A DNA stretch of 64,000 nt from Actinomucor elegans (taxonomy: Eukaryota; Mucoromycota; Mucoromycetes; Mucorales; Mucoraceae): the NCBI GenBank assembly GCA_026027325.1, contig JAMSLZ010000011.1, positions 682,001 through 746,000 of the forward strand. Reading direction: 5' to 3'. The translations under genes and the position numbers were made by a program. Positions 36,226 to 47,632 of the stretch are shown piece after piece; the first letter of the stretch is position 1; the number at the start of each line of letters is the position of its first letter. The notes under the pieces were generated by a model that had not been told where the DNA came from, did not search any database, and saw only the letters and a program-made list of their open reading frames with translations.

Positions 36226-36279
36226 TTTGATGAGACATTTGATGAGACATTTAATGAGACATTTGATGAGATATTTGAT
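36226..36279. repeat. 12-base tandem repeat, about 4.5 copies
   Basis: Consecutive units read TTTGATGAGACA, TTTGATGAGACA, TTTAATGAGACA, TTTGATGAGATA and a partial TTTGAT. Period 12 with two single-base variants. It is intergenic. Confidence 0.92.
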
Positions 36280-37039
36280 CAAAGACATATGGATAATTAA
36301 GTTTTCCAGAACGTAAACTGTGATAGCGTGAGAGAAATGAACTTGTTTATTTATGTTTACCTTGAATAGCTTGAAAGAATAAGGGTAAGAAAATATAGAC
36401 TACCAAGATATTAGATTGAAAGATATATAGAACAGCGTTCAAGAGTAATATTTAGGTGTGAACTTCAAAAGTCAATGAAGGATGTATATAACAACCTAAC
36501 TTCTAAAGCAATAGTTGTTCATTACTAACCTTGGTTAAGTCCGCCTTTTTTTTATAATTTCCTTCAACTAAACTTCTACAATAGTTATCGTCCATATTTT
36601 CTAAAGACCTGATTTAAAGAACCTTTGATAGCCTGACATTGCACCTGGGCAGGAAATATAGAATAGCAAATGCAAACCACTGAAATTAAAGAACTACTGA
36701 AGCTAGTACAACTTTAATTATGGGCCCAGTATCTCAAACCTTTCACTTACATCTTTGAATCTGTAGCCTTCAATAAATATATAGATACTTTTTTCTTCTC
36801 TAATGAAAAAATAGTGGCATAGGATTGAGCCCAATAATATACTATGGAAAATGTAGCAAATGCAGCATATCCGCCTAACCAAATGTCAATAGTAATTTTG
36901 ATCGCCAAATTGTTATATTTATACATGTGATACCAATAGAAACCATAGCTTATCTCGATAACTTGTCGTCAGTACGCCCATTTATTTTAACGGCTCATAT
37001 ATATTATTTTTATTTGATTAAAACCCGTAAAGAGATCAT

Positions 37040-37075
<36 letters not shown>

Positions 37076-37076
37076 G
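37040..37076. repeat. (CT)n(AT)n compound microsatellite
   Basis: A run of CT dinucleotides passes directly into TA dinucleotides, 25 bases downstream of the following minus-strand gene's stop codon, probably in its 3' region. Confidence 0.9.
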
Positions 37077-37098
37077 ATGTATTACTATCTGACTTTTT

Positions 37099-38364
37099 TC
37101 ATTTTTTAAATAGTTTATTCAATCGTCCTTTAAAATGATCATGCATACGCGCAGAAGCTGATGGCCTTGGAGAAAGTGCAGTTGAATCCTTACTTTGTGA
37201 AGAAGAACTTGTGCTTGGTGATGGGGAATAAGCATGTATCTGCAAAGAGCGTGCCTTTTTCTTGCCGTCAGAAAGGTTGCATTGATTTTGTTCACTGCTG
37301 CTGCTATACGCGTTTGATCGTTTGTTATTCGAGGCAAAGCATTCTTCTTTGTTTTGAATAGGAGAAGGAGACTTCTTCTTCATCTTTTTGACGGCATTTT
37401 GGAATTTACTTTTAAATAGTTGGCCAGGGCTAGAAAATGATGGTTTGGAGGGGAAAGGGATGGCGGGTGATAATAGCATATCTTCAATAGATTTATCAAA
37501 CAAGTGGGGCTCATTGCTGTTTTCTTCTACCTCGTTCTCGACTAAAAGGATAGCTGCACTATAGCTATTTGTTGTTTTGTTGCCTTGGGGTAAAGGAGTT
37601 GATAACCATACTGAACTGGTGGTTGTAATAGGAGCATTCTTTTCAACAACTTGTATAGTAGCATCTGTATTAGCATTAAACGAACGTAATGAGATTGTTT
37701 CCTCTTCATAGTCATCATCATCTGAAGAACAGGATGATGAAGAAAGGCTAGCCATTTCTTGTTGTGTTTGTATAAGAAAGGTGGATGGTTGAACAGACTT
37801 TGATTCAACTTGTTTTCTATGCTGTTGATCATCCTGTTGTCTCTGTTGATCATACTCTAATTCTTGGTGGATAGCTGGCCAATCAATCTGCGATGGATCG
37901 GAACTCTTCATACCTTGGTGATAATCCTCTACAAAGTTGAATTGCGTGTCTATTCTCGGTAGAGTGGTAGGGCAAGGTGGGAATCGCATCAATTTTTCGA
38001 ATTCAATAGATCCATTTGATATATCTTCATCCTCTTCTATAGACATATTTTCTGAGATACTTTCGCTGTCATATACACGGGGTCGAGGGTAATGATTAAC
38101 TGATGCATGATGGATTTCATTGTTAAACTTTAACGATGGTGGTAGTTCTATCATCCTCCGTTCTTTAGTGCTGTTTTCCAGCGGCAAATGTGGAGGTGCA
38201 CGTTTATGAACAATCATGTATCCTAACACAAACCCGACCAGCAGGTAAGTAGGCGTTTTCGCAATAATAAAGACGCAAATAATAGGAATGACTTGATTTG
38301 GTACTTGAATGACTGTTGTATTTGATCTCTTTACAAAGGCTTGAAGAATAGGGTTATTAGACAT
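37099..38364 (-). CDS. Membrane-anchored low-complexity protein, function unknown
   Basis: A single exon of 421 aa. Residues 24-52 are hydrophobic (VIPIICVFIIA and YLLVGFVLGYMIV, broken by KTPT), forming one long or two short membrane segments, followed by a HKR stop-transfer patch. The rest is disordered: acidic patches (ESISENMSIEEDEDISNG), a Gln/His-rich stretch, Ser runs, then Lys-rich PFPSKPSFSSPGQLFKSKF and KKMKKKSPSP. The C-terminus is basic and ends MHDHFKGRLNKLFKK. I know no family for it. A basic, Ser-rich cytosolic tail with a membrane anchor would fit a phospho-regulated scaffold, but this is a guess. A second frame on the same strand (37542-37853) is its shadow. Confidence 0.7.
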   Translation of the reverse strand: MSNNPILQAFVKRSNTTVIQVPNQVIPIICVFIIAKTPTYLLVGFVLGYMIVHKRAPPHLPLENSTKERRMIELPPSLKFNNEIHHASVNHYPRPRVYDSESISENMSIEEDEDISNGSIEFEKLMRFPPCPTTLPRIDTQFNFVEDYHQGMKSSDPSQIDWPAIHQELEYDQQRQQDDQQHRKQVESKSVQPSTFLIQTQQEMASLSSSSCSSDDDDYEEETISLRSFNANTDATIQVVEKNAPITTTSSVWLSTPLPQGNKTTNSYSAAILLVENEVEENSNEPHLFDKSIEDMLLSPAIPFPSKPSFSSPGQLFKSKFQNAVKKMKKKSPSPIQNKEECFASNNKRSNAYSSSSEQNQCNLSDGKKKARSLQIHAYSPSPSTSSSSQSKDSTALSPRPSASARMHDHFKGRLNKLFKK

Positions 38365-39844
38365 TTTTTATTTATGTACATGAAATAAAGAAAAGAAAAA
38401 AAGATAGTTTATTGTAATTCTACTGTCCATATATCAATAATATATATAGGAAAGTGTGTTTATACATATTTTAACAAGAAAAGCCAAAGCCAGTTCAAGG
38501 GGTTCATATGAATTGGAATGCTCAAGTCGTTGTCAGTCAACTCCCCTTATCTCCTATGCAAAATCACTTGGATACAGGCAACAATACCGAGTTTCAGGCA
38601 TCAAGAACGTTTCTATCAGGGTAAAATCCCCATATTGCCATAACACTATTTAGATGAAACTATTTATAATACATAAAGTATCTATACAGTTGATTTAGAA
38701 AGTTGTCTGTCTTTTTAAAACATAAGATAACCTTGTGCAGGCTAACCTTTCGATTCATATATAGATACAAGGTATTGGATTCGATCCGATTTTAGTAAAC
38801 CAGTACTGTGGTTGGAATCCTCCTTACATATTATATATATCATTATTGGATGCATACTTACTCGCATAATGTCTCAAATATATAGAATAACTCTTGCTCT
38901 ATTTCACATGTCCCCTGAGTCACTTATTTCCAGTTTGATAGCCGGTTGATCATATTAGTTTTATTATCATAGAGAATGGCCATTTAGATTGTTTCGGGCG
39001 CTTTACAAAACCGACCAAAGCATGGTATGCTGCTTGCACATTTTAGGATTATTAGACGAGAGAAAATGCGCCCGAGATGTGCTCCGATCTTTTAAACACC
39101 AATACCACAACAATGAAATGATATTATTGTCCGAAAATTATGCTTACATTACATATATGTATGATGTATGTATGCAGATCATGTACAGAGTTTTCAGGTT
39201 TATTCGTCCGACTCAGCGAATCCGGCATGCCGCCACCCTACAAGTTCCCATTCTTGAGCTCCCCTCACCTGGCTATTCTTGGATATGATTCGCCAACTCT
39301 TTCACCTCATTTATAGTATGTTCTTAATGTAATTATCTATCAAGTCTGAAAGCCTGCATTTCGTTATGATTACGCTCAATTATACTTTCCTTTTATCATT
39401 TCTATGCTCTATATGAATAAACCTGCATTTCTTCCAGATATGTGTACCATACATAAATATGTACTAGAAACCTTGGATATTTACTATACATAGTCTCTCG
39501 TAATATCAGACTGTGTATAATGCATACATGATATATAAGATGACCCTTGGTATGCAGTATATAGTTCTTGATTTTGCTTCTAATTATCTATAATCTAATA
39601 AGGCCCTATACCCAGTGAATTATTTGAGTACTAGTTACACTGTAGTATATCGAGGGTATAATAGGTACGATGCCTCCTTCTGGTTTAACAATACTGGACT
39701 TATAGATATTGGTATTACTAAACTAGAAATCAGTTATCTTAAACGTAGGCTACTTATATATATAAGAACAACAATTGATTTTGTGTTTATTCAAGCAGGC
39801 AATCTAAACCACAAATATGAAAAGTAGGATATTCACAAAGAGGA
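38365..39844. other. Intergenic spacer
   Basis: About 1.5 kb. Open frames at 38456-38653 and 38989-39288 show no family resemblance; the second (99 codons, beginning MFRALYKTDQ) is the more protein-like but has no support from splice context. The rest is AT-rich with frequent TATATA. Confidence 0.5.
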
Positions 39845-41535
39845 TTATCTATTAGAGAAAGACACCATTTGGAATTGACCAGATAGACTGATGGTATTGC
39901 CTAGCTCTTCACTTTTTCTACGAGCTGTAGCTATGAGTGATTGATGCTTTGTATGCATTTGCTTCATGGCTATATCATCACTTTTTCTTCTTTGATTGCA
40001 ATACTCTTTTATATGAGCTTCAAATTGATCTTCAGGCAGGATCCATGGTGGATTAGTGAAGCTAGCACTTCGATTCAACGGCAGTATGACATTATTTTTC
40101 ATTTGTTCTTCTAACATGTGCTCAGGAATAACGACAGTACCTGCTGCTGTTGTTACATGTGGTCGAATTGGTCCACCCAACGCTGCATTTACCGATGTAA
40201 TGTTGTTCCCTAGCGAGTCTAAGCCCTCCGTGGCAACTGTTGCCTTGAGCCATTCATTGCGGTTATTTTTACACGTAGCTGCCAACCTCTTGGATTTAGG
40301 ATACATCATAAAGAGTGCTTCAAAATAAGGTTGTACTATGTAATCGATAAAACTAATATTGATGGCCGACACACTGGCTTCGTCTTGATTCATGTTTGGC
40401 GAGACGGGATGACCAAGCGATTGCTCTTCTTCACCTTGGCGAAAGAACTCGACGCACACTAAAAGTGAAAGCTGGTGAAAAACAGACCATGGCCTACACG
40501 GGTTGCTGATGTCGGCAGCATGGATTAGGATTTGGCACATCATCAGTCTTTCTTGCTGATTTAAAATGAGCGGTGGCGATGTCGCTGTAAGACCATTTTC
40601 TTGGACTGGTAGCGTTGGTATAAAATAATTTTGTTCGAAATAAAGGAATGGGTCCTGAGATAAGATAGGATACAAAGGTTTCAAATCTTTGTGTGGTAGA
40701 TGAATCGTGCTAAGTGCGTTTTTCTTTCGTGTCAGTTTCAGTTTGCAATGCTGTCGTATAATACCGTGCAATATAAAAATGTTTTCTTTAAGCGAAAAGT
40801 GACAGGCCATATCCGTTGCCAGGATCATCTGAACAATTGAGGCTTTGAGTTGATTTTGAGTCATTGGAAAGCCCATATCCCGGCTTTTTGACTCGGCATG
40901 GCGTAGGATATTGTGTTTTTCTATTAGTGCCAACGTTAGAGTTGATGAATGACTTTCTAGGACTGATAAATTATTATATTGTAGAGCTCTCTTTGTTTTG
41001 CAAGATATTTCAAATTGATTATTTCTACCCGGCTTAGCAATGAATATATCAGAACATCTGTCGCTAGCGATATATAATATAAATAAATCTTACATGTCCA
41101 ATGTCATGACAAAGGGCTGCCAGCATTACCATAGCTAAATCCAAGCGATTCAGATAACGCTTCATATCATATTCCTCTAGCATATAATAGAGAACCATGG
41201 TCACATCGACTGCGTGATAAAATGAATGATAGGGATTATCGTTGTAGCCTCTCTCAATGTCAACCAGTAGGTCGAGAAAGTCTGATGTAGTGATACCAAG
41301 TGTCTCATATACTTCAATGCGTTTGAATATACCAGCAATGAATCCATATACCTCTCCTCTGGGTTTGTTTAGTAATGAATAATCGAGAGCATATTGATAT
41401 GATGTTTCTGAGACTTTGAGCATTACCTATGGTGTTGTTTAGATATATAATACCAAACCAAATTCTAACACATTTTACTCTTTCTATCAAGAATAAATCT
41501 TGAGCTGACAGTGAATTATGTCTAAGAATGATCAT
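39845..41535 (-). CDS. 3',5'-cyclic nucleotide phosphodiesterase, class I (PDE)
   Basis: Three exons. The first gives MIILRHNSLSAQDLFLIER, the second begins at VMLKVSETSYQ (ending near 41091), and the third runs from about 41035 to the stop at 39845-39847. Total is roughly 500 aa. The metal-binding HD motifs are intact: YHSFYHAVDV, then across the splice LCHDIGHPGRNNQFE, later LMMCQILIHAADISNP, and the PDE active-site helix FFRQGEEE. These hydrolyse cAMP and/or cGMP and so damp PKA signalling. The N-terminus is short, without GAF or other regulatory domain. Large insertions sit between motifs, including the Lys-rich TRKKNALST segment and an Asn/Pro-rich region after the catalytic part. The tail has RRKSDD and RRKSEE, which fit PKA consensus sites (RRxS) and suggest feedback control. 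Substrate preference cannot be told. Confidence 0.92.
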
Positions 41536-41833
41536 GGTGGTAGATGGAAAGAATTAATTTCTATGTTTGATCGCTATATATAATGGAAAAAGGTTTTGAG
41601 GTGGAAAAGGTGAGATATTATAGAATCTCTCACCATCGCCAGAAACCTGCTTTTTGATAGAACGACTGACATCATAGAACCCCGAAACAGTCCGTGAAAA
41701 AGTTTTATTGGTTTTATAGGCCAAGTGTCAACTATTTATTGTTAGCAACATAAATTATATAGTATGAAAGTTGATGATGATTTATTATATTAAATAATAT
41801 ACAATGTAGGTGTTTGATGCATGAGGAAAAAGT

Positions 41834-43814
41834 TTAGATGCGGCTTGCACCATAGACTTCTTGTGTAGGACTCCACATATTCGATGAAACGTACTCGAGT
41901 AGTTCTTGATATGACAATTGCTTCAATTCTTCTTGTTGGCTTGCGCCTTCTTTCAATGCCTGTTCAATGACAGCTGCTGCTACGATAACAGACACTTCAC
42001 GAATACGAACCAAAGAAGGGTAAAGCCATCCTTGACTCAGTTCCTCGGGTGTTAAAGAATCGGCCAGTGCCTTTGAAGCTTCGTAAATCATACGATCGGA
42101 GATATGTGTGGCTTTTGCCAAGATGCTGCCTTTACCCAACCCAGGGAAGATATACATGTTATTACCTTGGCCAGGAATACGGACTTCACCTGTACTAGCA
42201 ACAGTATAACTTGGGAAAGCGGTACCTGAAGCAAAGATAACGCGGTTATCTGTGCCTTCCATAGCCTCAGCAAAAGTACACTCGGCTTGAGTGGCAGGGT
42301 TGGATAAGGGGAAGATGATGGGCTGTTGATTTAAAGAGGCAAGGCGATTAAGAACCTCAGTGTTGAAGGCACCAGTTGTCGAAGAAAGACCAATTAAGCT
42401 AAATAAAAAGATAAGTATACTTCTTTGACTATTTGAATCGAAGTCTACTTACGCAGTAGGTTTAACATAGTTTACAATGTCAATTAAATTCTTGTATTGC
42501 ACATCTTCATTATCATCGCGAGCATAGTAAACCTTATGTTGAGCAAGCTTATCCCCACGATTCAGTGTAACAAGACCCTGGATTTCTTCACGTTAGTCAG
42601 GGTGAAAAGTAGCTTATCCAAGCATCGCACTTACCTTTGAATCGACGATCCAAAACACGCGTCTGGCTTGGTCTTCTGTCATGTTGAATTCAATTTGGAA
42701 GTAATCTTGTATTTGACGAGCAACACCAATGGCAGCTGAACCAGCACCATAAAAGACAATGCGATGATCTTCTGGAGCAACGTTGTTTTCCTTTTGTACC
42801 TTACGAATGGCGTTTATGACACCAGACAGAATAACAGCTCCAGTACCTTGAATATCATCATTGAAGCATACTAATTTATTTTGGTACTTTTCCAAAAGAC
42901 CGAAAGCATGTTCACTAGACCAATCTTCAAATTGGATGAGCAAGTCTGGGTAGATAGTGTGAATTGTTTCCAAAACGGTATCAACAATGCTATAGAACTA
43001 TATACAAGATTTAGTACTTCTACATGCGCATCTATAGGATTCTAAAGTTACCTCTTCATCGCTGGGACGAGACTTGCGAAGACCAAGATAAAAATCATCG
43101 TTTAGTAATTTTTCATTGTTGGTACCCAAGTCCAATACGATAGGTAAGGTACGGCGAGGATCAATACCGGCACCAGCAACATACAATTGAAGCTTACCAA
43201 TACTGATACCCATACCGTTACTACCCAAATCACCTAAACCCAAAATACGCGAGCCATCTGTGATTACAGCGATCTCGGGCTTGAAATCAGGCACAGGCTT
43301 ATAATTAGCAATAGTTTCCTTGAGGTTATCCAGATCTGTCGAATCTAGGTAAAGACCGTCGGGAACACCGGGACCAGCCAAGAAGGGATAAATGTTGGAG
43401 TACTCAATACAGGCAGTACCAACAGTTGGGGTATAAATAATGGGTGCGAATTCTTGGAGATCATCCATAATAATCTTGTAAAAAAGTCGGGTGTTGGAGG
43501 AACGAAGTTGGGCCAAGAAAATGTACTTTTCGAGCATAGTGGATTTAGAACGGACTTGTTGTAAAGCACGACGTCTTTGGATATCCATGGTTTCTACACC
43601 AGAAGGCAACAAACCTGTCAAACGAAGCGCTTTACGCTTTTGCAGTTCTGCAGCGGTACCTAGATGTAATTGAGGCGTGTTAACCTTGAGGTTAGTCATG
43701 ATATAAGTGTTACAAACCTTCATTATCATAACCAGAGATATACTTTAATTGTTGTTGCTTTTGATTGATGAGGTGTTCATCCGTGTTGGAGTCGATATAA
43801 GAAGAAGGTGCCAT
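41834..43814 (-). CDS. Malic enzyme (NAD(P)-dependent, decarboxylating)
   Basis: Five exons from ATG 43814 to the stop at 41834-41836, about 575 aa. Signature regions: LRLTGLLPSGVETMD, FYKIIMDDLQEFAPIIYTPT, ITDGSRILGLGDLGSNGMGI (the malic enzyme PROSITE region), RTLPIVLDLGTNNE, LVCFNDDIQGTGAVILSG, and the dinucleotide fold FYGAGSAAIGVARQI. The catalytic Tyr of IYTPTVG and the metal-binding EDWSS and DD residues are present. It converts L-malate to pyruvate and CO2, with NADPH or NADH. The N-terminus (MAPSSYIDSNTDEHL) does not look like a mitochondrial presequence, so a cytosolic, NADPH-producing form is more likely; in oleaginous Mucorales this enzyme feeds lipid synthesis. Cofactor choice cannot be certain from sequence. 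Introns sit at EG/T, DEE/FYS, SK/GL and TA/L. Confidence 0.95.
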
Positions 43815-44763
43815 TGTGCTTAAGTTGAAGTAAATGAAAGGAAACTGCAATATTCAAATTCTGTATATTCCATTATATATTCTTTTTTTTTCAGGTTTCA
43901 CTGGGATGTACCAGCGAATCAAATAATCTAGCTGGTATTAGATTGGATTATTCATGCTCATGGCTCAGGACTGGCTTGTGGGGTTTGTATGGCCTCGATC
44001 GCCTAGGTCTATTACTAATGGGTTCATTTGTATCACCTAGGTTTGGTTTATATACTTGTTTTGAGGGGAGGGTATATTGACTGATTTGTATATTATTCCT
44101 CGCTTGGATATGGACTCCGATTAGCTTTCCTTGAAACCTGGCTTGATTTTGGGGGAAAGGAAGGGATATCTCGGGTGGGGTAGATGCAGCAGTTTAAAAG
44201 TCAATAATAGATTCATTTATTTACACGTTCTAAAGAGAAGCGAGTCGTATGATATAGACGAATACAAGATGCGCAAAGATTACGCTGTACTGCAGATGGA
44301 AGCGATCAGAGTTGGATTTAGCCAGAATCGGGTCCAATTTGGCCAGTTTTCTCGGGAAAAAGCGCCTTTGATTTGGAACAGGAAGGTATACGTGCAGTAA
44401 TAACAGTACCAGGTGATATCCACTTTATCAACTTCTAGAGATTTCGATAGTGTTAATGATTGATATTTTATTGCGGTGATAAGTGTTTATCGTTAAGCTA
44501 ATGAATTCGATATGGCTCTTTTTGGTTCGAAATCATTCTGTTGTTAGGTCCGAAGGAATGTACGCCTAAGCTACAACAATCGATGAAAGACCTTTGAGTT
44601 AATTGATTGATCAGCTAACTTTTAGTGCTATGGTTAAAGAGAATAAAACATTTATAATATATACACATTGTCTTTTTAATGGAATGTTTCTTTTTTACTG
44701 ACTAAATCGTTGAATATATATAGGCAAAATATAGGCTTTGTGCGTTTTTGATGGTTAACAAGC
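43815..44763. other. Intergenic spacer
   Basis: About 950 bases between the malic enzyme start and the end of the RING gene. The part near 43870-43900 holds a T run and should lie in the malic enzyme promoter. A frame at 44131-44400 starts with TTG and is not recognised. Confidence 0.5.
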
Positions 44764-45746
44764 TCAATCAACATCATCCATAAAATCAAGTGGTAAATAG
44801 TCTTGATACATCACGAAAAGATTGTGTGCTGTTGTGGATGGCGGGGATTCAGGTACCCGACCCTGTGTTTCTCTTGTTGGTAATAGTGAATATCGGCTTT
44901 TATGAATATTAGTTACAAGTAGATATATCATTATTCTTTGTGTAATACCATATCGGACAAGACGCGTTCAGACTAAGCCAGTGATCTATACAACCCGAGT
45001 GATATTCGTGATTACAAGGTAACATAGTCAACTCTAAATTTTCAAATTTTTCTGTGCAAATCGCGCATTCCTTGTTACATTCTATTCGCCAAGTTAGATG
45101 AATAGATATAGATAATCTAAAAACACATTTACCTGCTAGATTGCTCTTGGTTAAAGTTCGCTTTTTCAATTCTTGAAGTACGGATTCTACTGCTCTACGA
45201 TCTCTACTTTAAAAGGAGATTGATCCGAATCAGTAACGTGCACTGTCATATTTCTAAATAGCTACCTTGTCAAACCATTCTCTTGATAGCCAAGACGAGT
45301 CGTTCTTTTGTATATATTGCTTAGCTAAAAAGAATACCAAGTAAAAAAAAAAAAAAAAAATCTTACGCAGGATCGTCATCATCCAACTGGAAAGCATCAC
45401 TGGCAAGCGTCAGAGGTGGTAGATGCTCACCTGCATATGTTGAATCAGGTATCTCTCCAGTTAAGTTATAATATTCATATGCAAAAGCTTCAGGATTTCT
45501 TGCTCGGAACTGCGGGCGTTCTCTGGCGCGTTCTCTAATACTTCTACTTGTTCCAATACCATCAGCTTCAAATGAAACTATAGCTTCGTTATCTTGACGC
45601 TCGAGATCGTGTCTCGGCTCCAGGAAAAATTCCGATCTTACTAGTCCAACTGAACGATTCACGAGTATCCGACACGAGCTACATATTGTTTCATTATTTG
45701 TTACTGTCATGGCTCGATTGCAGTAAAGGCATGATTGAAATTGCAT
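44764..45746 (-). CDS. RING-H2 zinc-finger protein, probable E3 ubiquitin ligase
   Basis: Five exons from ATG 45746 to the TGA at 44764-44766. The N-terminus has two CxxC pairs (CLYCNRAM and CSSCRIL), a zinc ribbon of the type seen ahead of RNF126/BCA2-like RING proteins. The middle is rich in Arg and acidic residues. Spliced exons give NIYKRTTRLGYQENGLTS, then RDRRAVESVLQEL, and the RING-H2 finger: CNKECAICTEKFENLE, MLPCNHEYHSGCIDHWL, NASCPICRYSLLP. The last cysteine of the finger is completed across an intron (TG/C). The ligand order C-x2-C...C-x-H-x2-H-x2-C...C-x2-C is complete. E3 activity is inferred from the family. The acceptor for the third exon was chosen by frame; another site would give a stop. 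Confidence 0.85.
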
Positions 45747-46785
45747 TGTAATTTTAATGGCCCACAGTTAAAGATTATTAAAGAAAGCTTATTTTTTTGA
45801 CAGCAATACCTTCACAGCTCGTATTTTTCTCGGATTGCATATATACGTCACCGATACTATACAGGTGCCTTCCTGCTTGGTCTCAAAAGGGCTTGAGAGG
45901 ACGAAGGTGGCGCTTTCATTTCATCTAGTATGATTGGATGGCAGCCAATGAATTATAATAACCGCTTCTTTGCTGCTTTAATGCGCTTTTGAGCAATGAA
46001 AATACTGAAATAGACATCAGGGGGACGTTAACATAGTTTCCAAAAGATTAAAACACATACCGAATCCGTATGATTTATAGTAGTATATTTTAACATGCGA
46101 GTTTTTTTTGCCTTATAACTTTAAATACTGTTTTTTATACCTCAATAATACAATATATTTAGTAAATTATATAATAGTATCTAGTAAACAATCCTGCATT
46201 ACATATTGTACCTCTAGAATACCTTTTATAATTTTTTTTAATAAAAAAGATCATACAGTTAAATTCGATTTCTAGGTGCTCCCTCATCACAAGAGCAGTA
46301 GCATATGTTCATTGGCCAACGGAGATTGGGCACGTGACGATATTTCAATTCGTTTCGAAAAACATACAGTAATACGGTTATCATGCTACTATAAATACAT
46401 ATAAACTGAGAGAAGCTCGTTAAATAAAACGTGTTAAATGCAATTGTATATTAATGATACAAGCACCACAATAGTTTTAAATAGTAAATCAAGAGTTATT
46501 TGTAGTTTGTATGAGAAATCGGGTTTTTTCATTCTATAGCGATAAACTAAATTGTTTTCGTATGGAAAAATAGCTACAAATAACTTATTTACTCATATAT
46601 TCCATAGATATAGCTTGGAATTATGAACTATACCTCGAAAATGAGATGTCTACAGTCAAAAAATTTACAAGATTTTGAAGAATTGGAAGCAAAGGATTAC
46701 ACTTTCCGCAAAATTAAATATAGACACCGCTTGAGCTGCCAGCATAAGCTTCCTTCTTTTTCTTTTCGCAATACATAAAAGTACC
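45747..46785. other. Divergent intergenic region, RING and FIS1 genes
   Basis: About 1 kb of very AT-rich DNA. The segment 45830-45960, next to the RING start, is less AT-rich. Nothing coding recognised. Confidence 0.5.
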
Positions 46786-47434
46786 ATGAAGGCTGATTCA
46801 ACACCATTGATACAAGATGCACAAATCCCTCTTAGTCCTGCTGAATTAGAGGTATTATCTTGTTGATAATTATTCTTTTGGAATTGACCCGTTTCTTATA
46901 ATAAAACAACTCAGGTACTGCGAAGACAATATATCAAAGAAGGTGAATATGTTACCATTCAAACCAAATTCAACTATGCATGGGGACTAGTCAAGTCTTC
47001 AAAGAACGAGCATTTGGAATTAGGCATAAAACTGCTTACAGGTATAGTTAGAATGATCAATGGTCTTGCCAAGCGAAACTTATGAAACTCTTTTTACCCG
47101 CAAACATTATAGAAATTTATACTGATGCACCTGAAAGAAGAAGAGAATGCCTATACTTCTTAGCTATTGGTAATTTTAAGATATCAAACTATTCTGAAGC
47201 CAGAAGATTCAATGACCAGCTATTAAAACTCGAACCACGCAATGATCAAGCCCTTACTTTAAAGCAACTGATTGATGAAAAAGTATCAACAGGTAATGTT
47301 CTTCCCCGCGCACAGACATTGGTCATACTAACCGCTATATGTATGTAGAGGGTGTGATTGGTTTGGCTATTGTAAGTGGTGTAGTAGCAGTAGGTGCTGC
47401 TCTAGTCGCTGCCGTTGTAAAAAGATCAAAGTAA
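46786..47434 (+). CDS. FIS1: Mitochondrial fission protein Fis1
   Basis: Four exons between the ATG at 46786 and the TAA at 47432-47434, about 152 aa, the usual size. The first exon is a short N-terminal arm ending in LSPAELE. The TPR-like bundle follows: [40 protein letters not shown], then [20 protein letters not shown] and [20 protein letters not shown]. After the last intron comes the tail anchor [20 protein letters not shown] ending VVKRSK, the short basic tail that directs insertion into the outer mitochondrial membrane. In fungi Fis1 recruits the dynamin Dnm1 through adaptors such as Mdv1. The third intron lies between the bundle and the anchor, splitting STE/GVIG. Confidence 0.95.
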
Positions 47435-47632
47435 TAATAAAAAGTGACTATTTTCTTCTCGAGAGCATAAATTTCACTCGAAATACATGTAAAATACATT
47501 ACGCGCGTGTATCAACGCGTAAAAGCTTTTCTTTCTTTCTTTTATCCGTATTTATATTCTGTTATATCCTGAACAACCAATACATTTGCTGCTTTTCTTT
47601 ATTATATCCTCATTTCCCGAAATTATAAAAGC

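Larger units (their letters stand above)
35041..37098. other. Intergenic AT-rich spacer with simple repeats
   Basis: Two kilobases between convergent genes. It includes a T run near 35139-35150, the 12-base tandem repeat at 36226-36279 and a (CT)n(AT)n tract at 37040-37076. An open frame at 35995-36177 is not supported. No RNA gene recognised. Confidence 0.6.

Noticed and set aside
38989..39288. Plus-strand open frame of 99 codons in a spacer.
   Set aside because: Somewhat protein-like but unrecognised and without splice or promoter context; too weak to call.
44131..44400. Plus-strand open frame of 89 codons upstream of malic enzyme.
   Set aside because: Begins with TTG; no recognised motif.
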